A DNA stretch of 50,555 nt from Candidatus Margulisiibacteriota bacterium (GCA_018823125.1 JAHJIW010000018.1:1-50555), one strand, 5' to 3'. Positions 26,827-35,587 are shown, numbered from the stretch's first letter. The notes: a model not told the origin generated them from the sequence alone. Translations and numbers: made by a program.

Positions 26827-28098
26827 CTATCTATTTAGCGCCCTCTTACCAATATCTTTACGATAATGAGCACCTTCAAAGCTAATTTTACTTACTGCCG
26901 CATAAGCCGCATCGATGGCAGCTTTAATTCCTTTACCCAAAGCCGTAACTCCTAATACTCTTCCACCTGAAGTTACAATTTTTTCTCCGTCCAAAGCGGT
27001 GCCAGCATGAAAAACAACTGTATCTTTAAGTTTAGCGGCAGCTTCAAGGCCCTTTATTTCTATTCCTTTTTCGTATTTACCCGGATATCCGCCGGAAGCC
27101 ATTACTACACATACGCAATCCTTATTTTCCCAGTCGATTTTTTTGTCTTTCAATTTTCCATCAATCACTGCATCAAATAGATCAACGATATCAGTTTTCA
27201 TGCGGGGTAAAATTACCTGGGTTTCGGGATCGCCAAAGCGCACGTTAAATTCTAAAACACTGGGGCCATCTTTTGTAACCATCACTCCACAATAGAGTAC
27301 TCCTTTATACGGAACGCCTTCTTTTTCCATACCCTTGATGGTCGGAATTAAAATTTCGTCGTTAATTTTTTTCATCAGCGCATCGGTAACTACTGGAGCC
27401 GGACTGTAAGCACCCATCCCGCCGGTGTTGGGGCCTTCGTCATTATCATTAACTCTTTTGTGATCCTGAGAAGACGCCATTGGAATAATGGTTTTACCAT
27501 CGGTAAAAGCTAAGATAGAGGCTTCCTCACCCATTAAGCAGTCTTCGATAATAATCTGTGATCCGGCTTCACCGAAAACTTCGTCGTCTAAAATAGTTTT
27601 TACTGCATCAATGGCTTCTTCAGTATTTTTAGCAACAAATACACCTTTTCCTGCGGCTAAACCATCAGCTTTAACTACTAGCGGTGCTCCTTTTTGTTCG
27701 ATGTATTCAATCGCGTCAGCCGATTCGGTAAAAACTTTAAAATCAGCAGTAGGAACATTGTATTTCTTCATGATGTTTTTTGAGAATATTTTACTACCTT
27801 CTAAATAGGCGGCTTTACGGGATGGACCAAAAACGCGCAGTCCTCTTTTTTCAAATTCATCTACAATTCCTTCTACTAGAGGAGCTTCAGGACCAACTAC
27901 GGTCATGTCAATTTTATTTCTCTCTGCAAATTCGGCTAGTTTAGCGATATCGGTTGCGGCAATTCCAAGATTTTCAGCTACCAACGCAGTACCTGCATTC
28001 CCCGGAGCACAATAAACTTGTTCTACCTTAGGACTTTGTTTAATTTTCCAGCAGAGGGTATGCTCGCGACCTCCTGAACCGATTACTAGTATTTTCAT
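26827..28098 (-). CDS. purD: Phosphoribosylamine-glycine ligase
   Basis: 423 residues, full length. Opens MKILVIGSGGREHTL; ATP-grasp core with PLVVKADGLAAGKGV, EEASILAFTDG, DHKRVNDNDEGPNTGGMGAYSPAP and EFNVRFGDPETQV. Catalyses the second step of de novo purine synthesis. Leader region is an ACTAAG-type inverted repeat (28121-28190) shared with the end of recJ. Confidence 0.97.
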   Translation of the reverse strand: MKILVIGSGGREHTLCWKIKQSPKVEQVYCAPGNAGTALVAENLGIAATDIAKLAEFAERNKIDMTVVGPEAPLVEGIVDEFEKRGLRVFGPSRKAAYLEGSKIFSKNIMKKYNVPTADFKVFTESADAIEYIEQKGAPLVVKADGLAAGKGVFVAKNTEEAIDAVKTILDDEVFGEAGSQIIIEDCLMGEEASILAFTDGKTIIPMASSQDHKRVNDNDEGPNTGGMGAYSPAPVVTDALMKKINDEILIPTIKGMEKEGVPYKGVLYCGVMVTKDGPSVLEFNVRFGDPETQVILPRMKTDIVDLFDAVIDGKLKDKKIDWENKDCVCVVMASGGYPGKYEKGIEIKGLEAAAKLKDTVVFHAGTALDGEKIVTSGGRVLGVTALGKGIKAAIDAAYAAVSKISFEGAHYRKDIGKRALNR

Positions 28099-28120
28099 TT
28101 GTTGGGGCTCCTTTCATTAG

Positions 28121-28190
28121 CAACTAAGTAACTAAGCGACTCAGCGACTAAGTATTCTCACTTAGTTACTTAGTCTCTTAGTTGCTTAGT
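28121..28190. repeat. ACTAAG 8-nt periodic inverted repeat, empty copy
   Basis: Left arm of four octamers (CAACTAAG, TAACTAAG, CGACTCAG, CGACTAAG; 28121-28152), a 6-nt TATTCT loop, and right arm of four inverted octamers (CACTTAGT, TACTTAGT, CTCTTAGT, TGCTTAGT; 28159-28190). It has the same units and orientation as the arms around the S23 gene at 22442-22895, but without a gene. It overlaps the last codons of recJ (KSD, stop) and could fold as a long hairpin in the recJ-purD message. Confidence 0.85.
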
Positions 28191-29901
28191 CACTTTTAGC
28201 TACCCTAATGTCAACTAAGTTAAGCTGCACATTATCAAACCCGTTCCACTCGTTCGATTGCAAATTATACGCTAAATCAAATTCTTCATCAAAATTTATA
28301 TACGAAGCCGCGTCTCCCATACCAAAGCCAATTACGTCTAAGGTAGCTGAGCCATCCGAAAAACGACCCTTAAGATGTTTTTTGTTGGCACCTACTCTAC
28401 CCCAATCCTGCGCTTTTAAATTTCTACTAATAAAAATCGGCTTAGGATTATCCTCGCCGTGGGGATCTAAGGATTCGAGTTCGCGCACCATCGCCAAATT
28501 AATAATTTTGGGAATAATTTCAGCTTCGATTTTAATTTTCGCGGCCAAATCACTATCTTTCACTAATTTTCCCGCCGCTTCAATCAACTTTTGTTTTAAT
28601 TCGGGGATTTTTTTGGTTTCAATTTCAAATCCGGCCGCACCGGCATGTCCGCCAAAATCAACAAACATATCCCGACAGCTATCTAAGATTTGAAAAACAT
28701 TTACCCCTTCAATACTGCGCGCCGAACCTCTGCCCACCCCATCCTGAACACTAATGATCACTACCGGACGATAATATCTTTCGGTAGCCTGCGAAGCCAC
28801 AATCCCGATCACTCCGGGATGCCAGTCTTTTCCTTCCAGCACAATAATCTTTTCTTCCGGTTTTATATCGCGCGTCAACCGGTCAAAAACTTCTTCCTGA
28901 ATACTGCTGCCGATCCCCCGGCGATCAAGATTAGTGGTATTAAGTTTGTCCGCCAGTTCCTTAGCTTCGTTGGCATTGGTGGTTAGCAAAAGTTTAAGCG
29001 CCAGTTCCGCATGTTTAATTCTTCCCGCTGCGTTTAAGCGCGGAGAAATCTGAAAATTAACCGCGTGCACCGAAACTTTATTTTTAACTCCGGCTACTTC
29101 CATCAAATACTTCAAGCCGATTCTTTTTTTCTTGTTTAAAGCCGAGAGTCCGTGTACCGCAAAGACGCGATTTTCCTGAGTTAAGGGCACAATGTCGGAA
29201 ATGGTGCCCAGTCCTACTAAATCCAAAAGATCCATTAAAAAAGCACTGTCTTTGATGCCGGCCAGTTTAAATACTCCCCAGACAAACTTAAAAGCGACCC
29301 CTACTCCAGCTAAATACCGGGTGGGATGATCTTCTTTTAAAAATTTTGGATTAACCATCGCTACCGCGGCAGGAAGTTCAGACGGAATATTATGGTGATC
29401 CGTAACAATTACATCTATCCCCAGCTTTTTTGCTAATGCAATTTCTTCCACGTTGGAAATTCCGCAGTCGACGGTAACAATGAGCTTTACCCCGCGCTCG
29501 GCAATTTCTTTGATGGCATCCGGATTCATACCGTAACCTTCTTCGTAGCGATGCGGGATGTAATAATCGGTGTCTAATCCTAAAAAACGAAAAGCCGATA
29601 CCAAAAGCGCGGTTCCAGTCACTCCATCGACGTCATAGTCCCCGTAAACTAAAACTTTTTCCTTTTTTTCCTTGGCTTCAAAAAGTCGCTTGGCGGCTTC
29701 TTTGATTTGGGGAAGTTCCAGCGGATCAGAAAGCGTAGTTAATTTAGGAGAAAGAAAGTTTTTAGCTTGCTCGGCGTTAGTAATGCCGCGATTAATCAAA
29801 ATTTGGGCAGTTATATGCGAAACCGATAACTCTTTTGAAAGTTTTGACGAAAGATCAAAATCGGGAGGGAGGATTTCCCATCGCTTTGTGAGACTATTCA
29901 T
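28186..29901 (-). CDS. recJ: Single-stranded-DNA exonuclease RecJ
   Basis: 571 residues. DHH/DHHA1 phosphoesterase: VYGDYDVDGVTGTALL, VTVDCGISN and VIVTDHHNIPSELP, then SPRLNAAGRIKHAELAL, GVIGIVASQ and FGGHAGAAGFEI. The C-terminal OB-like domain is present (KHLKGRFSDGSATLDVIGFG). A 5'-3' ssDNA exonuclease for recombination and mismatch repair. The stop codon and last three sense codons lie in the ACTAAG repeat. It follows accB after a small REP-like palindrome. Confidence 0.96.
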   Translation of the reverse strand: MNSLTKRWEILPPDFDLSSKLSKELSVSHITAQILINRGITNAEQAKNFLSPKLTTLSDPLELPQIKEAAKRLFEAKEKKEKVLVYGDYDVDGVTGTALLVSAFRFLGLDTDYYIPHRYEEGYGMNPDAIKEIAERGVKLIVTVDCGISNVEEIALAKKLGIDVIVTDHHNIPSELPAAVAMVNPKFLKEDHPTRYLAGVGVAFKFVWGVFKLAGIKDSAFLMDLLDLVGLGTISDIVPLTQENRVFAVHGLSALNKKKRIGLKYLMEVAGVKNKVSVHAVNFQISPRLNAAGRIKHAELALKLLLTTNANEAKELADKLNTTNLDRRGIGSSIQEEVFDRLTRDIKPEEKIIVLEGKDWHPGVIGIVASQATERYYRPVVIISVQDGVGRGSARSIEGVNVFQILDSCRDMFVDFGGHAGAAGFEIETKKIPELKQKLIEAAGKLVKDSDLAAKIKIEAEIIPKIINLAMVRELESLDPHGEDNPKPIFISRNLKAQDWGRVGANKKHLKGRFSDGSATLDVIGFGMGDAASYINFDEEFDLAYNLQSNEWNGFDNVQLNLVDIRVAKSD

Positions 29902-29925
29902 GTTCGCTACTTCTTAAGTGTGCTA

Positions 29926-29943
29926 GCCCGCCTCCGGCGGACT
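29926..29943. repeat. Small GC-rich palindrome (REP-like)
   Basis: CCGCC TCC GGCGG (29928-29940) within GCCCGCCTCCGGCGGACT, directly after the accB stop codon. GC-rich against its surroundings. No U-run follows, so it is more likely a REP-type mRNA-stabilising hairpin than a terminator. Confidence 0.55.
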
Positions 29944-30403
29944 AATTAGGTTTGACCAGTAGGAGTTTTTGTCCGTACTCTACCGGTTTACCGTTTTCAA
30001 CTAATATTTTTTCGACGGTGCCACTGATTTCAGATTCGATTTCGTTAAAAAGCTTCATCGCTTCAACAATACACACGGTTTTGCCCGGATTAATTTTATC
30101 GCCGACTTCAATAAAGGGAGCTGAATCCGGCGAAGGAGAACGATAAAAAGTACCAACCATGGGAGAAGTAACCACTAACAGACCATCATCCTCGGACTTT
30201 ATAGGAGCGGCAACCACTGGCTGCGGAGCGGCATGCGGAGCCTCGTGATGGACTGAGCCCGATACCGATTTTGAAACCCCGTTTCCTTTTTTAACCTCTA
30301 CCTTAATTCCATTTTCCTCAATTGAAATTGATGAAATTTTATGTTGGTTTATCTTTTCGACCAACTTATCAATCAATTTATCCATTTTATTAAAATCAAC
30401 CAT
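29942..30403 (-). CDS. accB: Biotin carboxyl carrier protein of acetyl-CoA carboxylase
   Basis: 153 residues. N-terminal helical part (about 1-40), a Pro/Ala-rich mobile linker (about 54-68), then the biotinyl domain with [16 protein letters not shown] and the biotinylation motif EAMKL (K117). Carries carboxybiotin in fatty-acid synthesis. It follows efp as in many bacteria, but the usual accC partner is not next; recJ is. Confidence 0.96.
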   Translation of the reverse strand: MVDFNKMDKLIDKLVEKINQHKISSISIEENGIKVEVKKGNGVSKSVSGSVHHEAPHAAPQPVVAAPIKSEDDGLLVVTSPMVGTFYRSPSPDSAPFIEVGDKINPGKTVCIVEAMKLFNEIESEISGTVEKILVENGKPVEYGQKLLLVKPN

Positions 30404-30412
30404 AGGGCCTCC

Positions 30413-30973
30413 TTAAACTCGTTCGAGATATTTACCAGTGCGGGTATCAACTTTGATCTTATCGCCGTTGTTAATAAACAGAGGAACTTTGACTACGATT
30501 CCGGTTTCCATCGTGGCGTCTTTGGATCCTCCGGAAACGGTATTGCCTTTGATTCCGGGAGGGGTATCGGTAACTTTTAGGGGTACAGCAGCCGGTAAAT
30601 CGACCCCTAAGGATTCTTCTTCGTAAAAGGTAACCTGAACAACATCGCCGTCTTTTAAATACTTAATGGAATCGCCCATAGTTTTTAGGTCGATCCCAAT
30701 TTGGGTATAGTTTTCCTGGTCCATAAAGTGGGCGACTTCGTCATCGGCATATAAAAACTGCATTTGTTTGCGGTCGATCTGGGCGCGTTTAATTTTTTCG
30801 CCGCTTTTGAAGGTTTTTTCGATGGTGGCCCCGTTACGAATGTTTTTCATCTTAACGCGGATAACCGCCCCACCCCGTGCCATCTTGATGTGATTGTATT
30901 CGATTACCACGAAGATATTATTGTCGATCTCGACCGTCATTCCGGGGCGCAGGTCCTGGGATTGAACTACCAT
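30413..30973 (-). CDS. efp: Translation elongation factor P, arginine-type loop
   Basis: 186 residues with KOW-like, OB and C-terminal OB domains (DLRPGMTVEIDNN, FYEEESLGVDLP, PPGIKGNT, IVVKVPLFINNGDKIKVDTRTG). EF-P rescues ribosomes stalled at polyproline. The tip of the domain I loop reads IKMARGGAVIRV, placing Arg (R33) where the modified Lys sits in the E. coli type; this is the residue that is rhamnosylated by EarP in R-type EF-Ps. No modification enzyme gene is in the window. AAGGAGAT precedes the ATG. First gene of the long housekeeping operon. Confidence 0.95.
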   Translation of the reverse strand: MVVQSQDLRPGMTVEIDNNIFVVIEYNHIKMARGGAVIRVKMKNIRNGATIEKTFKSGEKIKRAQIDRKQMQFLYADDEVAHFMDQENYTQIGIDLKTMGDSIKYLKDGDVVQVTFYEEESLGVDLPAAVPLKVTDTPPGIKGNTVSGGSKDATMETGIVVKVPLFINNGDKIKVDTRTGKYLERV

Positions 30974-31004
30974 TTAGATCTCCTTGTTCATGGGAAACTC
31001 GGGT

Positions 31005-31033
31005 ATTTTACTATATTGGGGGGAGTGAGGCAA
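31005..31033 (-). promoter_or_regulatory. Promoter of the efp operon
   Basis: Minus strand TTGCCT (31028-31033), 17-bp spacer, TAAAAT (31005-31010), then a 31-nt leader with AAGGAG. Divergent from the nucleotidyltransferase promoter, sharing about 50 bp. Confidence 0.5.
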
Positions 31034-31049
31034 CTAAGAAACAAAAAAA

Positions 31050-31058
31050 TGGTATAAT
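31050..31058 (+). promoter_or_regulatory. Extended -10 promoter of the nucleotidyltransferase operon
   Basis: TGGTATAAT (TGnTATAAT, with TATAAT at 31053-31058) and no good -35 box. The ATG at 31065 is 6 nt downstream and there is no ribosome site, so the transcript should be leaderless. Confidence 0.55.
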
Positions 31059-31064
31059 TACCTC

Positions 31065-31778
31065 ATGAAAGTCATCATTTTAGCCGCGGGGATGGGTACC
31101 CGGTTATTCCCCATTACCAAAAAGACCCACAAATGCTTACTTGAAGTTGGCGGAAAACTAATTATTCAACATCAGCTGGATGCCATCAAAAGCTATGGAG
31201 ATATTGAAGTTGTGGTGGTAGGTGGATATAAAATTGATGATCTAAAAAATCACCTTAAAGACTCGGTTACTGTTCTAGATAATCCTCGCTATGAAACTAC
31301 CAACAGTATAGTATCCCTCTGGATAGCAAAAAAAGAACTGGACGATGATGTAATTATTATGAATGCCGATATAATATTTGATGAGATGGTTTTTAGACGT
31401 CTGGCAGAAAACGAAGACGGAATATGTGTCGCTATTTCAAAGAAATGGGATCCGAAAAAGGGATACAAAGTTCAAATCAAGGGTAAGAATATTGTAGATA
31501 TGGGAATGAATTTAGCCCCAAATATTATCGGTGGAGAATATGCTGGAATTATAAAATTTTCTAAAAGTGCGGCAAAATTACTACAAAACATACTGGATTC
31601 TTTCATGAAAGAAAACAAAGTAACTGGTTGGTTTGAGTCTGCAGTCGTTAAGATGTTAAAAAATGGTTCAAAAGCAAATTTTATCACCGTAGATGATTAT
31701 CTATGGCATGAAATTGACACAAAAGATGAGCTAGAAAATACTAGGAAAATATTCAATAAGGGAAAAATGCATGTCTAA
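31065..31778 (+). CDS. LicC/PntC-like nucleotidyltransferase
   Basis: 237 residues. NTP-transferase Rossmann fold with an intact activating loop LAAGMGTRLFPIT (from residue 6) and the HKCLLEVGGK lysine (K23); metal site in MNADIIFD. The TTNSIVSLWIAKKEL segment resembles LicC (phosphocholine cytidylyltransferase) and PntC (2-aminoethylphosphonate cytidylyltransferase), which attach CMP to a phospho-amino-alcohol. The next gene, a PhnW-like aminotransferase, and the CDP-alcohol phosphotransferase at 34850 support that reading. A sugar-1-phosphate substrate is still possible. First gene of a four-gene operon; it overlaps the next gene by 8 nt. Confidence 0.82.
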   Translation: MKVIILAAGMGTRLFPITKKTHKCLLEVGGKLIIQHQLDAIKSYGDIEVVVVGGYKIDDLKNHLKDSVTVLDNPRYETTNSIVSLWIAKKELDDDVIIMNADIIFDEMVFRRLAENEDGICVAISKKWDPKKGYKVQIKGKNIVDMGMNLAPNIIGGEYAGIIKFSKSAAKLLQNILDSFMKENKVTGWFESAVVKMLKNGSKANFITVDDYLWHEIDTKDELENTRKIFNKGKMHV

Positions 31779-32910
31779 GAAAAAGCTACTAATGGTTTTA
31801 GGCCCGACCGAGATCGAGGAAAATATTCGACAACTCGGTGCCCTACCCCAAGTTTATAACCGAACCCCCGAATTTTCCTCATTAATGAAAAGAATCAATA
31901 AAAATCTGCAATATTTATTTAAAACTAAAAATCCTGTATTTACTCTGTCATGTTCAGGTACTGGGGCAATGGAAGCAGCTGTAACAAATACTCTTTCTCC
32001 CGGAGACAAAGTCCTGATAATAAATGGTGGAACATTTGGTGAAAGATGGGTAAAAATTTGCAAAAAACATAAATTAAAAGTAAAAGAAATTAAGTTGCGC
32101 TACGGAAAAGCAATCAATCCCACAATAATCGAAAACCTTATCAAAAAAGATAAGCAAATCAAAGCAGTATTTACTACCCACAACGAAACTTCTACCGGAG
32201 TCCTAACCGATATCAAAACAATTGGCAAGATAGTCCACAAAACTAAAGCTATATTAATCGTTGATGCCATAAGCAGCATTGGGGTTGAACCTTTGGAGAT
32301 GGACCAGTGGCATTGTGATGTAGTCATAACTAGTTCCCAAAAAGCACTTGCGCTCCCGCCTGGCCTGGCTTTTATATCATTTAGCCCCAAAGTCTGGAAA
32401 TACGTAAAAAAAGCGCGGCTAAGAACATTTTATTTCGATGCTTTTGATTATCTAAAAAACTGGAAGAGAGGACAAACCCCATTTACTCCATCAATTTCTT
32501 TAATATTTCAGTTAGATGTCCGTTTACAAAAGGTTAAGAAAATTGGGCTGCAACAGATTCAAAATAAATATAAATTACAGACCAACATGTTAAGAAGTGG
32601 AATCAAAGCTTTAGGACTAAAATTAGCTGGGGAACGACCAGCAAACTGCGTAACCGGGGTATGGGCTCCGAAAAAAATCGATGCCAGCAAAATAGTAAAA
32701 ATTATGAGTAAAAAACATGGTATTTCCATTGCTCCCAGCCCAGGCATACTAAAAACTCGTCTTTTCCGCATCGGCAATTTTGGGGATATCGATCAAAAAG
32801 ATATCATAAGAACCATCTCATCTCTCGAAAAGATATTGACTCAATTGGGCTGCTCGGTTATCCCACAAAAGTCAGCAGTCACAAAAGCATTGATTAAAAA
32901 GAGGTATTAA
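31771..32910 (+). CDS. Class V aminotransferase, PhnW/AGXT-like
   Basis: 379 residues. PLP fold type I. Opening LLMVLGPTEIEENI, cofactor loop SGTGAMEAAV, THNETSTGVLTDI, Asp in LIVDAISSIGVEP and the Schiff-base lysine in TSSQKALALPPGLAF. These are typical of alanine-glyoxylate and 2-aminoethylphosphonate-pyruvate aminotransferases. Beside a LicC/PntC-like gene it may make or use an amino-alcohol or aminophosphonate headgroup; no phosphonate-forming PepM is seen here, so the substrate stays open. A Lys-rich C-terminal tail (about 20 residues) exceeds the family core. Confidence 0.83.
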   Translation: MSKKKLLMVLGPTEIEENIRQLGALPQVYNRTPEFSSLMKRINKNLQYLFKTKNPVFTLSCSGTGAMEAAVTNTLSPGDKVLIINGGTFGERWVKICKKHKLKVKEIKLRYGKAINPTIIENLIKKDKQIKAVFTTHNETSTGVLTDIKTIGKIVHKTKAILIVDAISSIGVEPLEMDQWHCDVVITSSQKALALPPGLAFISFSPKVWKYVKKARLRTFYFDAFDYLKNWKRGQTPFTPSISLIFQLDVRLQKVKKIGLQQIQNKYKLQTNMLRSGIKALGLKLAGERPANCVTGVWAPKKIDASKIVKIMSKKHGISIAPSPGILKTRLFRIGNFGDIDQKDIIRTISSLEKILTQLGCSVIPQKSAVTKALIKKRY

Positions 32911-32911
32911 C

Positions 32912-34159
32912 TTGTCAATTAAAAAAGCAGTTATTCTGGTAGCTGGATATGAAAAAAAGCTATCTCCCCTAACGGATGAAATGCACCAATGCCTTTTTAA
33001 GCTGGGAGATACAACCGTTATTGAAAACATGCTTACCAAATTGGGTAACCAAGGCATTAAAGAAGCTATCTTGATTGTAGGACATAAAGCCGAAATAATA
33101 AAACAAAAACTTAAAGATAAATTTAAAGGTTTAAAGATCAAATACATTTATAATCGTGAATTTAAAAAAACAAATGTAATTTATTCTTTATGGCTGGCTC
33201 GCCACGAGCTCAATGACGCTTTTCTCTTGATTGATGGTGATTTAATCTGCGAAGAAGACTTGCTCAGCAATATCATCCATGCTAAACAAAAAGATGTTAT
33301 CGCTATTGATTTCTCTATCCAACCATCAAAAAATCACATTGTGGCTAAAATCGTAAAAAACGAAGTCGTCTCCGTAGGTAAAAACCTGAAAGTTAAGCGG
33401 GATTCTCTTTTTGGACAATCCGTTGGGATTGAAAAGTTCTCCTCCAAAACAGCATCATTATTTATTAATGAAATGGACAACTTAATTAAAAAAGGCAAAA
33501 AACAATTATATTATGAAGATGCGCTAAACTTAATTCTCAATAAAATTCATCTTTTCGCGCTAGATGTTCGAGGCTTCAATTGGCTTGAAATCGATCGCAC
33601 TGAAGAATTTGAAAAAGCTAAAAAGCTCTTCGGCAACACTGCAGATTTAAAAAAACAAGCCAAAGTACTAGGTGCCACCGAAGTTTATACAATTTTCCCT
33701 TCTGATCTTATCTTTGACGAGAGGGCCCGGCTAAAGTGCTTTGATTGCAAAAATTACAATCAGAAAAACACCTGTCCACCGAAGATCCCAAATTTAGATT
33801 ATAAGAACATATTATTAAAATACAAAAAGGGATTAATTGTTGCGGTAAAAATGAAGTTCAATAATAAGAATCTTGAAAGGAAAAGAAGAGAATCAACCAA
33901 TAAACTTCATAAAATATTATTAAAATTAGAAAAATCTGCTTTTAACCAAGATAACCACTATACCCTTTCATTTATTGGGGGTTCGTGTAAATTATGCTCC
34001 AACGGATGCTCTCCAACATGCAAATTTCCTCAAGCATCTAGAATTCCTGTTGAAGCAACTGGTGTCGATGTTGTTGAAACCTTAAAAAAATTAGGCCTTT
34101 CACTTAAATTTCCTGCAAAGAAATACTTTTATAGAGTTGGCCTATTAATGGTAGGATAA
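32912..34159 (+). CDS. Degenerate nucleotidyltransferase fused to DUF2284 metal-binding domain
   Basis: 415 residues from a TTG start, 7 nt after GAGG and 1 nt after the previous stop. Residues 1-240 are an NTP-transferase domain related to the protein at 31065 (TNVIYSLWLARHEL, LIDGDLICEEDL), but the activating loop reads AGYEKKLSP instead of GxGTR and the conserved Lys is Gln (Q26 in HQCLFKLG), so catalysis is doubtful. Residues about 250-415 match DUF2284, a Cys-rich predicted metal (Fe-S?) binding domain: KCFDCKNY, NTCPPKIPNL, GGSCKLCSNGCSPTCKFPQASRIPVEATGVDV. I know of no standard fusion of these two. A partner or regulatory subunit of the upstream enzymes is plausible. Confidence 0.8.
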   Translation: MSIKKAVILVAGYEKKLSPLTDEMHQCLFKLGDTTVIENMLTKLGNQGIKEAILIVGHKAEIIKQKLKDKFKGLKIKYIYNREFKKTNVIYSLWLARHELNDAFLLIDGDLICEEDLLSNIIHAKQKDVIAIDFSIQPSKNHIVAKIVKNEVVSVGKNLKVKRDSLFGQSVGIEKFSSKTASLFINEMDNLIKKGKKQLYYEDALNLILNKIHLFALDVRGFNWLEIDRTEEFEKAKKLFGNTADLKKQAKVLGATEVYTIFPSDLIFDERARLKCFDCKNYNQKNTCPPKIPNLDYKNILLKYKKGLIVAVKMKFNNKNLERKRRESTNKLHKILLKLEKSAFNQDNHYTLSFIGGSCKLCSNGCSPTCKFPQASRIPVEATGVDVVETLKKLGLSLKFPAKKYFYRVGLLMVG

Positions 34160-34163
34160 ATAA

Positions 34164-34847
34164 ATGAGCAGCGAAAAGACATCAAACAAATTCTTTGGTG
34201 ATATCGGAATCGATGGGCTCTCAAAAATATTGCCTTCCGGAAGACAAGCAGAAGATATCAAACTAGTAAAAAAGCTATGCAAAAAATCTGATAAAATCTT
34301 GGATTTGGCCTGCGGTTATGGCCGCGTAACCATTCCCATTGCAAAATTAGGTTATGATATCACCGGGATGGATCTTCTGCCAAAATATATAAAAAAGGCG
34401 AAACTTAACACAAGAAAAGCAAAATTAAAAATTCAATTTGATATTGGAAGCATGCTCCGCTTACCATACAAGAAAGATAGCTTTGATAAAATTTTATGCC
34501 TTTGGACCAGTTTCAGTTATATTTTAAAGAAAAGTGAGCAAATTAAAGCTCTTAATGAAATTTTTCGGGTGTTGCGTCCGAATGGAATCGCTTTTATTGA
34601 TACTTTTGATGGAGATAACACAGCAATAAAACTATTGTTAAAAGAAGAAGGTCAAGGGGTAGAAAAACGTTTACTATTTCTAGATTATGATATAGAGCTC
34701 AATGCAATTGTCCATGGAACCTTACACTATGTTCACGATCGAAAAAGTCTTGCAAATATTTGTAAAGCTTCGAAATTTAAGCATTTTATAGTAGGCTTTA
34801 AAAATATGTATGGGGGAAGAAGGCTGGCTGTATATCTTAATAAGTAG
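34164..34847 (+). CDS. SAM-dependent methyltransferase, copy A
   Basis: 227 residues, class I Rossmann methyltransferase: motif I LDLACGYGR (46-54), GMDLLPKYI acid loop, GSMLRLPYKKDSFDKI, ALNEIFRVLRPNGIAFIDTF. Strongly similar to the protein at 49421-50098, including the MSSEKTSN start and the preceding GGATAAATAA ribosome region. Being last in the operon with nucleotidyltransferases, it may N-methylate an amino headgroup or its precursor. Starts 4 nt after the previous stop. Substrate unknown. Confidence 0.88.
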   Translation: MSSEKTSNKFFGDIGIDGLSKILPSGRQAEDIKLVKKLCKKSDKILDLACGYGRVTIPIAKLGYDITGMDLLPKYIKKAKLNTRKAKLKIQFDIGSMLRLPYKKDSFDKILCLWTSFSYILKKSEQIKALNEIFRVLRPNGIAFIDTFDGDNTAIKLLLKEEGQGVEKRLLFLDYDIELNAIVHGTLHYVHDRKSLANICKASKFKHFIVGFKNMYGGRRLAVYLNK

Positions 34848-34849
34848 TC

Positions 34850-35548
34850 CTACTCAAAACCCTTTCGAACTGCCCTTATCACTGAATAAATATATAAGCC
34901 CAATGAACAAATTGCAGCATAGGCAAAATAAATTGCCAACAACTTAAAGTTCCAAAACAATACGGTCATAACCACCAACACGTTAGGCAGAGTAAAAGAA
35001 CTAATAAAAAAAATTCTTAATCGTTCGTCAATAGGTACCCTCCCGCTAGATGGAAAGGTTTTAAAAGTAAGTCCTTCTTGATTAATTGCATATTTATCAT
35101 AAATTAGGTCGAGATTAGCTCTAAATAAAATATCGGCCAAGGCAAATAATGCTACAAAAAATGACAACTCGACGTAACCATCATAATAAACACTAAACGC
35201 AAACGAAAGGAAAAATATTGGATGAAATAGATAATGAGACAAATCATCTAAATATGAACCAAGCAAGGAAGTAGTTCTTGTTGCTCTTGCTAAAACCCCA
35301 TCTGCAGCATCTATTAGATAAAACAAATGAAAAACAATTATTGCAGCAACATAATGTGCATTAAGATTAAAAAAAAGTGCAGGGAAAAGCAAAAAAATGC
35401 CACTCATGGTTAATTGATTTGCAGTAAATCCAATTTTATGTGAAATAAAGGCCATTGGAGCAGCAAATAGTGATGACAATATTTGAAAATAAAAGCATGG
35501 TTCTTTTACTACTGACTTTTTAAATGTTTTATATTTGTAATTTCCCAT
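34850..35548 (-). CDS. CDP-alcohol phosphotransferase with variant active site
   Basis: 232 residues from the ATG at 35548. An upstream ATG at 35608 lies inside a terminator palindrome and is rejected. Integral membrane protein, about six spans. The CDP-alcohol phosphotransferase signature is present as DAADGVLAR, 8 residues, GSYLDDLSH: the first three acidic ligands are intact, but the fourth, normally Asp, is His (H105). The family transfers a phospho-alcohol from a CDP-activated donor to a lipid or alcohol. With the LicC/PntC-like genes converging on it, it could be the final headgroup transferase. It ends 2 nt from the methyltransferase stop. Confidence 0.8.
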   Translation of the reverse strand: MGNYKYKTFKKSVVKEPCFYFQILSSLFAAPMAFISHKIGFTANQLTMSGIFLLFPALFFNLNAHYVAAIIVFHLFYLIDAADGVLARATRTTSLLGSYLDDLSHYLFHPIFFLSFAFSVYYDGYVELSFFVALFALADILFRANLDLIYDKYAINQEGLTFKTFPSSGRVPIDERLRIFFISSFTLPNVLVVMTVLFWNFKLLAIYFAYAAICSLGLYIYSVIRAVRKGFE

Positions 35549-35587
35549 TTTATTATCAATAATATCCGTATAGCTGCAATAAACAAA

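Noticed and set aside
28121..28190. ACTAAG arrays as a CRISPR
   Set aside because: Units are 8 nt with no spacers, the arms are inverted rather than direct, and there are no cas genes.
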